A stretch of 64,000 bases of DNA from Thalassomonas sp. M1454 (GTDB taxonomy: Bacteria; Pseudomonadota; Gammaproteobacteria; Enterobacterales; Alteromonadaceae). The notes under the pieces are model-generated. The model saw only the letters and a list, made by a program, of their open reading frames with translations. It was not told the DNA's origin and did not search any database. The stretch is taken from contig NZ_VKDD01000005.1 of NCBI RefSeq assembly GCF_007097525.1, positions 124,001 to 188,000 of the forward strand. Direction: 5' to 3'. This document shows positions 46,617-55,739 of this stretch, piece after piece (positions within the stretch are counted from its first letter, which is position 1; each line of letters opens with the position of its first letter). Both the position numbers and the translations under genes were made by a program.

Positions 46617-48155
46617 TTATTCAGCAACTGGACGCATGTGTGGGAATAAAATTACGTCTTTAATTGTTGGTGAATCAGTAAATAACATTACTAGACGGTC
46701 GATACCAATACCTTCACCAGCTGTTGGTGGTAAACCGTATTCAAGAGCTGTGATGTAATCTTCATCAAAGTGCATTGCTTCATCATCGCCAGCGTCTTTT
46801 TCTTCAACTTGCTTTTTAAAGCGTGCTGCTTGATCTTCTGCATCATTAAGCTCAGAGAAACCATTTGCTAATTCACGGCCGCCAACGAAGAACTCGAAAC
46901 GGTCAGTAATAAATGAGTTTTCATCATTACGACGAGCAAGAGGAGAAACTTCCCAAGGGTACTCAGTAATGAATGTCGGTTGGTCAAGCTTGTGCTCGGC
47001 AACTTCTTCAAATATTTCACATAGGTACTTACCTGGACCCCAAACGTTTTTACCTTCTGGCTCTTTAACGCCAACTTGCTTAGCAATTGCTTTAAGCTCG
47101 TCAAAACGACCTTCAGGATCTTTAATAACATCCGCATCTAAATGAGGCGCGTGTTTAATCACAGCATCCATCATAGATAAACGCTCGAATGGCTTACCGA
47201 AATCGTAGAATTTCTCTTCGATAACTTCACCTTCGCCGTTTTTAACCGTATTACGAATAACAGGGTTGCCCATAACGTTTTCAGCAAGAGTACGTAGCAT
47301 ATCTTCGGTAAGGTTCATTAAGTCGTTGTAATCAGCGTATGCTTGGTAGAATTCAATCATAGTGAATTCTGGATTATGACGAGTTGATAGACCTTCGTTA
47401 CGGAAGTTACGGTTAATTTCGAATACTTTTTCAAAACCACCAACAACTAAACGTTTCAAGTAAAGCTCAGGAGCAATACGTAAGAACATGTCAATGTCTA
47501 ATGCATTATGGAATGTTTCAAATGGCTTAGCCGTTGCACCACCAGGGATAACTTGTAGCATTGGCGTTTCAACTTCCATAAAGCCACGCTCGGTTAAGAA
47601 GTTACGAATACCACTTACAATTTGCGAACGTACTTGGAAAGTATCACGTGTTTTTTCATTGATGATCAAATCAACGTAACGCTGACGGTACTTCATTTCT
47701 TGGTCAGATAAACCGTGGAATTTCTCTGGTAATGGACGTAGAGATTTAGTTAACAATGAATACTCTTCCATATTCACGTATAAATCACCTTTACCTGATT
47801 TATGTAAAACACCTTTAACGCCAATAATATCGCCAATATCTAATAAGCCCCAACGAGCTTTAATGTCTTTTTGTACGGTTTTTTCAGCGTATGCTTGAAT
47901 ACGACCAGACATGTCTTGTAATACTAAAAATGGACCACGTTTAGCCATAACACGACCAGCTACAGCATAAGTTACTTGTAACTCTTCAAGCTCTTCTTTG
48001 GTTTTTTCACCATGTTCTGCTTGAATATCGGCAGCGTAATGCTCACGATCAAAATCATTCGGGTGGCCATTTGCAGGACAGTTTTCACGAATGTTAGCTA
48101 ATTTACCGCGACGCTCTGCGATTAATTTGTTTTCGTCTTTTACTTGTTCAGTCAT
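46617..48155 (-). CDS. lysS: Lysyl-tRNA synthetase, class II
   Basis: LysS charges tRNA-Lys. It has 512 residues. The N-terminal OB-fold anticodon domain (about 60-150, [23 protein letters not shown]) is followed by the class II core, with motif 2 [20 protein letters not shown] near 260 and motif 3 [11 protein letters not shown] near the C-terminus. It follows prfB by 29 bp, a conserved arrangement. Confidence 0.98.
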   Translation of the reverse strand: MTEQVKDENKLIAERRGKLANIRENCPANGHPNDFDREHYAADIQAEHGEKTKEELEELQVTYAVAGRVMAKRGPFLVLQDMSGRIQAYAEKTVQKDIKARWGLLDIGDIIGVKGVLHKSGKGDLYVNMEEYSLLTKSLRPLPEKFHGLSDQEMKYRQRYVDLIINEKTRDTFQVRSQIVSGIRNFLTERGFMEVETPMLQVIPGGATAKPFETFHNALDIDMFLRIAPELYLKRLVVGGFEKVFEINRNFRNEGLSTRHNPEFTMIEFYQAYADYNDLMNLTEDMLRTLAENVMGNPVIRNTVKNGEGEVIEEKFYDFGKPFERLSMMDAVIKHAPHLDADVIKDPEGRFDELKAIAKQVGVKEPEGKNVWGPGKYLCEIFEEVAEHKLDQPTFITEYPWEVSPLARRNDENSFITDRFEFFVGGRELANGFSELNDAEDQAARFKKQVEEKDAGDDEAMHFDEDYITALEYGLPPTAGEGIGIDRLVMLFTDSPTIKDVILFPHMRPVAE

Positions 48156-48184
48156 TTTTAGGTTCTCAATATTACGTAATTTGT

Positions 48185-49283
48185 TTATAAGCCAAATTTT
48201 AAACTGGCTTCAATAAATTGGTCTAAACTGCCGTCGAGTACTTGTTGCGTATTACGCGACTCAACCCCAGTTCTTAAATCTTTAATACGGCTATCATCAA
48301 GTACGTACGAACGAATTTGACTACCCCAGCCGATATCTGACTTGCCATCTTCTAAGGCTTGTTTATCGTCATTTTGCTTTTGCATTTCAAGCTCATACAA
48401 TTTCGCTTTAAGTAGCTTCATTGCCGTGGCTCTGTTTTTATGCTGCGAGCGATCAGCCTGACAACTAACCACTGCATTCGTAGGAATATGAGTAATACGA
48501 ATGGCAGAATCGGTTTTGTTTACGTGTTGTCCACCTGCGCCAGATGCTCTGAAAGTATCAATACGTAAGTCTGCAGGATTGATATCAATCTCAATATCGT
48601 CGTCAATCTCTGGGTAAATAAATGCCGAGGCAAATGACGTATGGCGCTTACCACTTGAGTCAAATGGCGATTTACGCACTAAGCGATGAACGCCTGTTTC
48701 GGTTCTTAACCAACCGTAAGCGTACTCACCTGAAAACTTGATAGTACAGCCTTTAATACCAGCTACATCACCATCGGCTTCTTCAATTACTTCAACTTTA
48801 AAGCCTTTAGCATCGCCCCAACGCAAAAACATACGTTGTAGCATCTGCGCCCAATCTTGCGCTTCGGTGCCGCCAGAGCCAGATTGAATATCAAGATAGC
48901 AATTATTGGCATCTTGCGGGCCAGAAAACATACGGCGAAACTCAAGTTTAGCTAATTGTTCTTCTAAAGTTTCAAGCTCAGCGGTTGCATCCGTTAATGT
49001 TTCTTCATCGCTCTCTTCAACGGCAAGCTCGATTAAACCTTCGATGTCTTCACAACCGGTATCCATATCATCAATAGTTTTAACTACTAACTCTAATGCT
49101 GAACGTTCCTTACCTAACGCTTGCGCTCGTTCTGGTTCGTTCCATACATCTGGAGACTCTAATTCTCGACTTACTTCAACTAAACGTTCTGATTTCTGGT
49201 CGTAGTCAAAGGTACCCCCGAAGCACATTGGTGCGTTCGCGAATGTCTTTTATTTGGTTGTGTAGTGGTGCAACTTCAAACAT
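48185..49283 (-). CDS. prfB: Peptide chain release factor 2 (programmed frameshift)
   Basis: RF2 reads UAA and UGA stops. The full gene runs from the ATG at 49283-49281 ([13 protein letters not shown]...) to 48185, with a programmed +1 frameshift after codon 25. The minus strand reads CGG GGG TAC CTT TGA C, with the in-frame TGA at 49208-49206; shifting continues into DYDQKSERL. The frame from 49228 alone would omit the N-terminus. The SPF anticodon-like tripeptide ([12 protein letters not shown]) and GGQ motif ([10 protein letters not shown]) are present. Neighbours are recJ and lysS. Confidence 0.97.
49206..49217 (-). promoter_or_regulatory. RF2 programmed +1 frameshift site
   Basis: CTT TGA C with an upstream CGGGGG Shine-Dalgarno-like stretch. 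Low RF2 slows termination at TGA and favours the shift, giving autoregulation of RF2 levels. Confidence 0.95.
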
Positions 49284-49401
49284 CTATAATATTCAGCTTT
49301 AAAACTTAAGAAAAATAGTCGCGCATTGTAACGTATTTACGCATCAGAATATAGATTTAAGGGGGAAGTTTGCTAAAAAGTTTAGTTGATGAGGAAAATT
49401 T

Positions 49402-49434
49402 AGATTATTGCTTAATTAAAGTAAGCAATAATCT
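49402..49434. terminator. Hairpin between recJ and prfB
   Basis: Perfect 13-base arms AGATTATTGCTTA / TAAGCAATAATCT with a 7-base loop. It may attenuate or end the recJ transcript, though the U-run is poor. Confidence 0.5.
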
Positions 49435-49480
49435 ACTGGTATATTAGCGTCAATAGATTGAACTTATTGAGGAAGTTTCA

Positions 49481-51223
49481 CTATGCGGGCTGTAAGTAAT
49501 CGACCAACAATTGCACCGTTTGCTTACCTCTAAATTCATTAATATCAAGCTTATATGCTAAATGTACCCATTCACACTGATGATTTGGCCACTGCTTTAT
49601 ATCAATATTAAAAGCGATGGCATCAACAGCTAAGCCATCTATTTCAACCACCATTTTTAGATGTTTTTCGCCAACAATGCGTTGCTGGATTAAGCGAAAA
49701 TGATTATCAAAAACTGGCTCAGCAAAGTTTTGTCCCCAAGGACCAGCTTCGCGCAATACACTGGCAAATTCCAGATTAAACGCATCTTTAGATAGTTCGC
49801 CATCAGATAAAATTTTACCTTGCAGCATATCAACGCTTAGCCACTTTTGTGCGTACTCATTAAGTAGCGTTTGAAACTGTGCAAAATTAGATTTATCTAT
49901 AGATAAACCCGCAGCCATCGCATGGCCGCCAAATTTAAGAATAAGACCAGGGTGCTGTGAGTCAATGTGCTCTAATAAATCTCGAATATGCAAACCAGGA
50001 ATTGAGCGAGCAGAGCCTTTTATTTCAGTATTATCACTGTTTATATCAGTATTGGCACTAGCAAATACTATTGTTGGGCGGTGGAACTTTTCTTTTAAAC
50101 GCCCAGCAACAATACCAATAACACCTTGATGCCAGTCGTCTTGAAACAGTGCTATCGCAGAAGGTAAATTATCCTCAGTAAATTCTAAGCTTTTAAGTAC
50201 ATTCTCAGCTTCATATTGCATGCCCTGCTCTATTTCACGACGAGCTTTATTTAAATCATCAAGCTCACTTGCCATAACCCTTGCTTGATTTAAATCAGTA
50301 GCAAGTAAGCATTGAATACCTAGGCCCATATCATCTAAGCGCCCTGCGGCATTAAGCCTTGGCCCTAAACCAAAACCAAAATCACTAGCCACCATTTTAT
50401 ACTGATTTTTACCTGACACTTCAATTAACGCCTGAATACCAGGGCGAGTTGCTCCGGCTCTTATACGCTTTAAACCTTGCGCTACTAAGATTCGATTATT
50501 CTTATCAAAGCTCACCACATCGGCAACCGTACCAAGGGCAACTAAATCGAGTAACTGGGCAATATTAGGCTCACCAATGCCTTGTTGTTCAAACCAATTA
50601 TTAGCGCGCATAATTTGGCGTAATGCAGCCATTAAATAAAAGGCAACGCCAACGCCAGCTAGCGCTTTACTTGGGAATGTACAACCACGTTGGTTAGGAT
50701 TTACTATCGCGTCAGCATCAGGCAGTGCTTGACCTGGCAAATGATGGTCGGTCACTATCACCATACAGCCAAGTTCTTTCGCTTTAGCAACTCCGGCAAT
50801 ACAGCTAATACCATTATCAACAGTTACAATAACTTCTGCAGCTTTTGATTTAACCGCCATTTCACTTATTTCAGGTGTTAAGCCATAGCCAAACTCAAAT
50901 CGATTTGGCACTAAAAAATCATGATTGGTAGAACCTAAAAGGCGTAAACCATCCATCATTAGTGCGGTCGATGTTGCTCCATCGGCATCAAAATCGCCAA
51001 CTACAATAATGCGTTTATTGTCTTTTATTGCAGTAAATAATAATTGGCAAGCGACATCTAAGCCCATTAACTCATTTGGTTTATGCATTTGATCAGCAGT
51101 TTGTTTTAGCTGTTCAGCATTACTTATACCGCGCGAGGCGTAAATAGCTTTTAAGATAGGGTGCAGGCTTTCAGGTAACGAGGATGTATCAGAGGTTTCA
51201 CGACGTGAAATTTGTTTGTGCAT
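49481..51223 (-). CDS. recJ: Single-stranded-DNA exonuclease RecJ
   Basis: RecJ is a 5'-3' exonuclease in recombination and mismatch repair. It has 580 residues. The DHH-family motifs are VVGDFDADGATSTALM near residue 75 and VTDHHLPG near 157. The DHHA1 motif GGHAMAAGLSI lies near 433, and an OB-fold-like C-terminal part follows. It lies upstream of prfB as in E. coli. Confidence 0.97.
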   Translation of the reverse strand: MHKQISRRETSDTSSLPESLHPILKAIYASRGISNAEQLKQTADQMHKPNELMGLDVACQLLFTAIKDNKRIIVVGDFDADGATSTALMMDGLRLLGSTNHDFLVPNRFEFGYGLTPEISEMAVKSKAAEVIVTVDNGISCIAGVAKAKELGCMVIVTDHHLPGQALPDADAIVNPNQRGCTFPSKALAGVGVAFYLMAALRQIMRANNWFEQQGIGEPNIAQLLDLVALGTVADVVSFDKNNRILVAQGLKRIRAGATRPGIQALIEVSGKNQYKMVASDFGFGLGPRLNAAGRLDDMGLGIQCLLATDLNQARVMASELDDLNKARREIEQGMQYEAENVLKSLEFTEDNLPSAIALFQDDWHQGVIGIVAGRLKEKFHRPTIVFASANTDINSDNTEIKGSARSIPGLHIRDLLEHIDSQHPGLILKFGGHAMAAGLSIDKSNFAQFQTLLNEYAQKWLSVDMLQGKILSDGELSKDAFNLEFASVLREAGPWGQNFAEPVFDNHFRLIQQRIVGEKHLKMVVEIDGLAVDAIAFNIDIKQWPNHQCEWVHLAYKLDINEFRGKQTVQLLVDYLQPA

Positions 51224-51314
51224 AAAAAAGACTTATCAACTGAGATTAGTTAAAGGTTACCGCAGAACTCAAGTTTAAGAAATATAAAATGCCTATAATC
51301 TAGAAGTTAAATGT

Positions 51315-51348
51315 TCCATGGTGATTTACATAGTTGCATTCCCTGAAA
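51315..51348 (+). repeat. Dispersed direct repeat, copy 1
   Basis: TCCATGGTGATTTACATA-GTTGCATTCCCTGAAA occurs here and again at 51420-51452. The spacing of about 105 bp includes further CCCTGA/TCAGGG inverted pieces. Non-coding, between recJ and dsbC. Confidence 0.8.
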
Positions 51349-51419
51349 TCTTACAAATCTAAAACCGTGACGTATCAGGGATGTACTAATGCCGTGATCA
51401 TACGGATGTGAAAGAGCGG

Positions 51420-51452
51420 TCCATGGTGATTTGCATACTTTCGTCCCTGAAA
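51420..51452 (+). repeat. Dispersed direct repeat, copy 2
   Basis: This is the second copy of the repeat, about 80 percent identical to copy 1 with a one-base length difference. It immediately precedes the dsbC terminator. Confidence 0.8.
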
Positions 51453-51454
51453 GC

Positions 51455-51478
51455 AAAAAGGCGCTAACATAGCGCCTT
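51455..51478 (-). terminator. Terminator after dsbC
   Basis: AAGGCGCT (51458-51465) pairs with AGCGCCTT (51471-51478). On the minus strand it is followed by a U-run. Confidence 0.85.
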
Positions 51479-51496
51479 GGTAAAACTTAATAAAGC

Positions 51497-52231
51497 TTAG
51501 CCTGTTTTCTTAGTAGAGTAGCTTTGTAATATTTTTTGCATTTGCTCTGGTGTTTGGTAACCAGGGATCATCATGCCGTCATCTAACATAATTGCTGGAG
51601 TACCAGTTACACCAATTTTACGACCAAAATCATATTGTTCGGCAACAGGTGCTGTACAAATTTTTTGTGCAACCTGAGCGCCAGCTTTTGCGTTGGTCAT
51701 TGCTGTTTGTTGATCGGCACTACACCAAACACTACGCATATCATTGTATGACTGACTTGCTAAACCGCCACGAGGGAAAGCTAAATAACGAACAGTAATA
51801 CCCATATCGTTATACTCAGCCATTTGATTATGTAATTTACGACAATAGCCACAGGTTAAGTCGGTAAAAACGGTTACTTGGTATTTTTCTTTTTCAGCAG
51901 GGAAAACAATCATGTTGTCTTTAAAGGTTTCCATGCCGTTAACGCGCACTTTAGCTAAACTTTCTTCAGTTAAGCTTGATACACCGCCATCAGTAATTTC
52001 GTACAGCTTACCTTGAATCAAGAAAGAGCCATCAGCATTGGTGTAAAACAAGCCTTGGCTTGTAAAAACTTCAAATAAGTTATCCATTTTTGATGGGTTT
52101 ATCGACTCAGCTTGTAAGCCAAGTTTAGCAAAGTTAGCTTTAATCTTTGCATCTGTATCATTAGCCGCTTGGCTAGGCGCAGTTATCAACAACAAGGATG
52201 CTGTAACAATCGCAACTATATTCTTAAACAT
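51497..52231 (-). CDS. dsbC: Thiol:disulfide interchange protein DsbC
   Basis: DsbC is a periplasmic disulfide isomerase. It has 244 residues with a signal peptide (IVTASLLLITAPSQA|AND). The dimerisation domain (about 25-85) precedes the thioredoxin domain with the active site TCGYCRKLH (Cys127-Cys130 in precursor numbering). The cis-Pro segment is GTPAIML near residue 205. In E. coli xerD lies next to dsbC; it is not found here. Confidence 0.96.
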   Translation of the reverse strand: MFKNIVAIVTASLLLITAPSQAANDTDAKIKANFAKLGLQAESINPSKMDNLFEVFTSQGLFYTNADGSFLIQGKLYEITDGGVSSLTEESLAKVRVNGMETFKDNMIVFPAEKEKYQVTVFTDLTCGYCRKLHNQMAEYNDMGITVRYLAFPRGGLASQSYNDMRSVWCSADQQTAMTNAKAGAQVAQKICTAPVAEQYDFGRKIGVTGTPAIMLDDGMMIPGYQTPEQMQKILQSYSTKKTG

Positions 52232-52500
52232 GTTTTAATTCCTTTACTTCATTTCGGAAAATTTATCGTACGCTTACTTCATAGGACCGATAATTTGGGC
52301 GTAAAATTACTTTTAATTTGCTTTAATTACAAGAAAAACTCAGTAAAGATTTTTATTAATCTTAATTTACAGTCAATTAATCTAATATTTAACTAACATT
52401 ATAGCCCATAACATGCGCTTTTTAGTACTTAAAAACTTTAGTTTATGTGCTTAAATCTGCTAGAATCGCCGCAAATTTAAGATCGGAAATGTTCATCAAC

Positions 52501-53025
52501 ATGAAAATTGCATTATTTTATGGCTCAACAACTTGTTATACCGAAATGGCAGCTGAAAAAATTCAAGCTTGCATGGGCGTAGAAACGGTTGAAATCTTTA
52601 ATATTAAAGATGTGCCTTTAAGTGATTGTTTAGCTTATGACGTTATCATATTTGGTATTTCCACTTGGGACTTTGGCGAATTACAAGAAGACTGGGAATC
52701 AAGTTGGGATGATATTACCGAGTTAGATCTTAATGGCAAAATTATCGGTCTATTCGGTTTAGGAGACCAACAAGGTTACGGCCAATGGTTTCAGGATGCT
52801 TTAGGCATGTTACACGATCATATTCTACCGCAAGGTGCTAGCGTAATAGGCTACTGGCCAAATGAAGGTTATGAGTTTGAAGCATCAAAAGCATTAACTG
52901 AAGATGGCGATTATTTTGTTGGCTTATCGCTTGATGACGAAACTCAGTACGATTTAACTGACCAACGTATAAATCAGTGGTGTGAACAACTACTTGAAGA
53001 AATTAATGACATCGCTAACGCTTAA
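52501..53025 (+). CDS. fldB: Flavodoxin FldB-like
   Basis: This is a 174-residue long-chain flavodoxin that carries electrons through FMN. The ATG at 52501 gives MKIALFYGSTTCYTEMAAEKI, with the phosphate-binding loop GSTTCYTE; the longer open frame from 52447 is not flavodoxin-like. FGISTWDFGELQEDWE near residue 50 and FGLGDQQGYGQWFQDALG near 85 are family blocks; WDFGE and the Thr/Cys loop fit FldB over FldA. It is divergent from dsbC, as in E. coli apart from the missing xerD. Confidence 0.93.
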   Translation: MKIALFYGSTTCYTEMAAEKIQACMGVETVEIFNIKDVPLSDCLAYDVIIFGISTWDFGELQEDWESSWDDITELDLNGKIIGLFGLGDQQGYGQWFQDALGMLHDHILPQGASVIGYWPNEGYEFEASKALTEDGDYFVGLSLDDETQYDLTDQRINQWCEQLLEEINDIANA

Positions 53026-53175
53026 CGTTACAAAAATGTAAAAAAGCGTAATAAGCATAAACTTGTATAGGAAATATACAGTTATGCCACTATAATATGC
53101 ACAAAATGCCATCAGCTTGAATGACAGCATTAATATAAACAACTCTATAAAAACACTCTAAGGTAAAATCTATTC

Positions 53176-54450
53176 ATGTTTACACAGTTTGATCTTGATG
53201 ATGAACTCGTTGCTGGTACTGCAAAAGCTGGCTTCAAAAAGCCGACTTCAATCCAAAACTTAGTTATACCTGAAGCTATGGCTGGTAAAGATGTTTTAGC
53301 ATCAGCACCAACAGGTACAGGTAAAACAGCAGCTTTTATACTTCCTTGTGCCCAACATTTATTAGATTACCCAAGAACTGAACCTGGATTTCCAAGAGTT
53401 TTAATACTTGCTCCTACGCGAGAATTAGCGACGCAAATTTATCAACAAGCGCAGTTATTAACTGAGTACACCGATATTAAAATTGGTTTAATTACCGGCG
53501 GTGTAAACTACGGTTCGCATAAAGAAATACTGACAGAAACAACTGATATGTTAATTGCTACTCCAGGGCGATTAATGGATTACATCGAAACTGAACAATT
53601 TGATGCTCGTGATATTGAGTTACTTGTATTAGATGAAGCAGATCGCATGCTAGATATGGGCTTTTCAGAAATTATCAGCCGTATCGTTGGTGAAGCAAGG
53701 TGGAGAAAACAAACGTTATTATTCTCTGCAACACTTGCCGGTGCTGGCATTATTCGCTTCTCCAAAGATATTTTAAATGAACCGGTATTTTTAGAATCAG
53801 ACCCTTCTCGTAAAGAGAAAGCTAAGACCCATCAATGGTTACACTTAGCAGATAACCTAGATCATAAAGTAAAACTATTAGTCGATATATTAAAGCAAGA
53901 AGATGTTAAACGAGCGGTTGTTTTTGCTAACAAGCGTGAAACAGTACAATCTCTTGCCGGTTTATTGCAAAGCGAAGACTTAAGAAATGCTTGGCTTGAA
54001 GGCGAAATGCCACAAGACAAACGCAACAAAGCAGTAGATCGCGTTAAAAACGGTAATGTAAATATCCTTGTTGCTACCGATGTTGCAGCTCGTGGTTTAG
54101 ATATAGATGATATAACGCATGTAATTAACTTTGACATGCCTCACAAAGCTGATATCTATGTGCACCGTATTGGTCGTACCGGCCGAGCAGGTAAAAAAGG
54201 CACTGCAATCTCATTAGTCGAAGCACATGAGATGCTGTTCTTAGCTAAAATTGAGCGCTATATTGACGAAAAACTAGCACGTCGTGTTATTGAAGGGTTA
54301 CGTCCTCAACATAAAGAAGCACGTGTCCCTGTTAAGCGCAACAAAACCAAAGTAAAGAAAAATGCGGGTCTAACCAAACGAGCTCGAGTTGCTAAAAAAG
54401 CAGCTAAAGCAAAGAAAGCTAGAAAGAAGCAAGCTAAAAAAAGTAGCTAA
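53176..54450 (+). CDS. srmB: ATP-dependent RNA helicase SrmB
   Basis: SrmB is a DEAD-box helicase in early 50S assembly. It has 424 residues. Helicase motifs are clear: Q motif near GFKKPTSIQ, Walker A APTGTGKTA near 49, DEAD at VLDEADRML near 152, SAT at LLFSATL and HRIGRTGRAG near 330. The C-terminal tail from about 375 is Lys/Arg rich (KRNKTKVKKN... KAKKARKKQAKKSS), typical for RNA binding. The TRWRKQ-type and EGEMPQDKRN segments match SrmB more than other DEAD proteins. Confidence 0.94.
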   Translation: MFTQFDLDDELVAGTAKAGFKKPTSIQNLVIPEAMAGKDVLASAPTGTGKTAAFILPCAQHLLDYPRTEPGFPRVLILAPTRELATQIYQQAQLLTEYTDIKIGLITGGVNYGSHKEILTETTDMLIATPGRLMDYIETEQFDARDIELLVLDEADRMLDMGFSEIISRIVGEARWRKQTLLFSATLAGAGIIRFSKDILNEPVFLESDPSRKEKAKTHQWLHLADNLDHKVKLLVDILKQEDVKRAVVFANKRETVQSLAGLLQSEDLRNAWLEGEMPQDKRNKAVDRVKNGNVNILVATDVAARGLDIDDITHVINFDMPHKADIYVHRIGRTGRAGKKGTAISLVEAHEMLFLAKIERYIDEKLARRVIEGLRPQHKEARVPVKRNKTKVKKNAGLTKRARVAKKAAKAKKARKKQAKKSS

Positions 54451-54470
54451 ATTAAATTGTGATTGATAAA

Positions 54471-54500
54471 AACCTTAAGCTTAGCTTAAGGTTTTTTTTT
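54471..54500 (+). terminator. Terminator after srmB
   Basis: AACCTTAAGC (54471-54480) pairs with GCTTAAGGTT (54484-54493), followed by a run of T residues. Confidence 0.9.
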
Positions 54501-54627
54501 GCCCCTAAAATGTTAACACTTAGTTAAAAACACATATTTTGTTATTAAAAGGTAAGTTTATCCTTTCATTTATGTAGTAAAACAGTAGACTGCGCTTAAA
54601 GACAACTATTAAAGCGACAGGGTATTT

Positions 54628-55656
54628 ATGTTACGAAATTTTATTTTAACACTTTTAATCGTGCTACCAATTTCAGCATCGGCAGCCGATTCAGTAAAAC
54701 AGCTATTCAAAAAAGTAAACAATGGCGTAGTTGAATTACACGTTACCTCTATTGCTTCTCCAAAACCGGGACAAGTGAGCTACAAAGAAACAACTCAAAA
54801 CTCATTGGGCTCTGGTGCTCTTATTAATAAAACAGGTCGTATTTTAACTGCAGCACACGTAGTTGGTAAGGCGACAAACATTAAAGTTATTTTTAACGAC
54901 GGTAGTACAACTAGTGGTCATGTAGTTTGGGTTGATACGTTAATTGATTTGGCGATGATCCAAGCAAGAAAGGTTCCTAGTAGTATCGAGCCTCTTAAGC
55001 TTGCAGATAAAGGCGGCTATACCATTGGTGAACAAGTTATTGCCATTGGCGCACCTTATGGGGTAAGTCATAGCTTATCAGTAGGTTACTTAAGTGGTAT
55101 TCGAGACCGTGATGAAATTCCAGGTACTAGTATCAAACCTCGCTTACTACAAACCGATGCATCAATTAACCAGGGTAATTCTGGCGGCCCATTATTCAAC
55201 CTTGACGGTGATATCATTGGTATTGTTAGTCATATTTTATCTAAATCTGGTGGCAGCAATGGCCTAGGTTTTGTTGTTTCTGTTGATACGGTTCGTGAAG
55301 TTATGGATTCATCGCCAGGTAATTTTAGCGGTTTTATCCCGCATTTATTACGCCCTAATGAAGCGAAGGCGATTAATAACCAATACGGGCACGGCATGTT
55401 AGTACAACATGTGATCCCTGGTACCTTAGCACACAAACTTGGTTTTCAAGGCGGTTACTTAAATGTCATTATTGGCCGCACTCCGGTATTACTTGGTGGT
55501 GACATTGTGGTTAAAGTTGACGGCGTTGCATTAAAGGACTTAGCCAGTGCAATGAAGATCAGACAACGTTTATCTGAAGTAAACAAAGGTGAAAAGATTG
55601 TCTTTGAATACTTGCGTAATGGCGAAGAAAAAGAAGTAACTTGGTTAGTCGATTAA
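54628..55656 (+). CDS. DegP/HtrA-like periplasmic serine protease with PDZ domain
   Basis: This is a 342-residue S1C protease with a signal peptide (FILTLLIVLPISASA|ADS). The triad is His77 (TAAHVV), Asp107 (IDLAMIQ) and Ser185 (QGNSGGP). GSGALINKTGRIL precedes the His. One PDZ-like domain follows from about residue 250 (GGDIVVKVDGVALKDL). The architecture with a single PDZ resembles DegS or a short HtrA, but the signal peptide looks cleavable. It is monocistronic with a strong terminator. Confidence 0.88.
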   Translation: MLRNFILTLLIVLPISASAADSVKQLFKKVNNGVVELHVTSIASPKPGQVSYKETTQNSLGSGALINKTGRILTAAHVVGKATNIKVIFNDGSTTSGHVVWVDTLIDLAMIQARKVPSSIEPLKLADKGGYTIGEQVIAIGAPYGVSHSLSVGYLSGIRDRDEIPGTSIKPRLLQTDASINQGNSGGPLFNLDGDIIGIVSHILSKSGGSNGLGFVVSVDTVREVMDSSPGNFSGFIPHLLRPNEAKAINNQYGHGMLVQHVIPGTLAHKLGFQGGYLNVIIGRTPVLLGGDIVVKVDGVALKDLASAMKIRQRLSEVNKGEKIVFEYLRNGEEKEVTWLVD

Positions 55657-55683
55657 TTTAACTTTATAAATTTTCGCGATTAA

Positions 55684-55716
55684 AAAAGGGCCTAGATGAT
55701 TATATCTAGGCCCTTT
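55684..55716. terminator. Bidirectional terminator between protease and TIGR03545 gene
   Basis: AAAAGGGCCTAGAT pairs with ATCTAGGCCCTTTT across a short loop, between convergent genes. Confidence 0.9.
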
Positions 55717-55739
55717 TATTTTGCGTTAAAAAGTACTCT

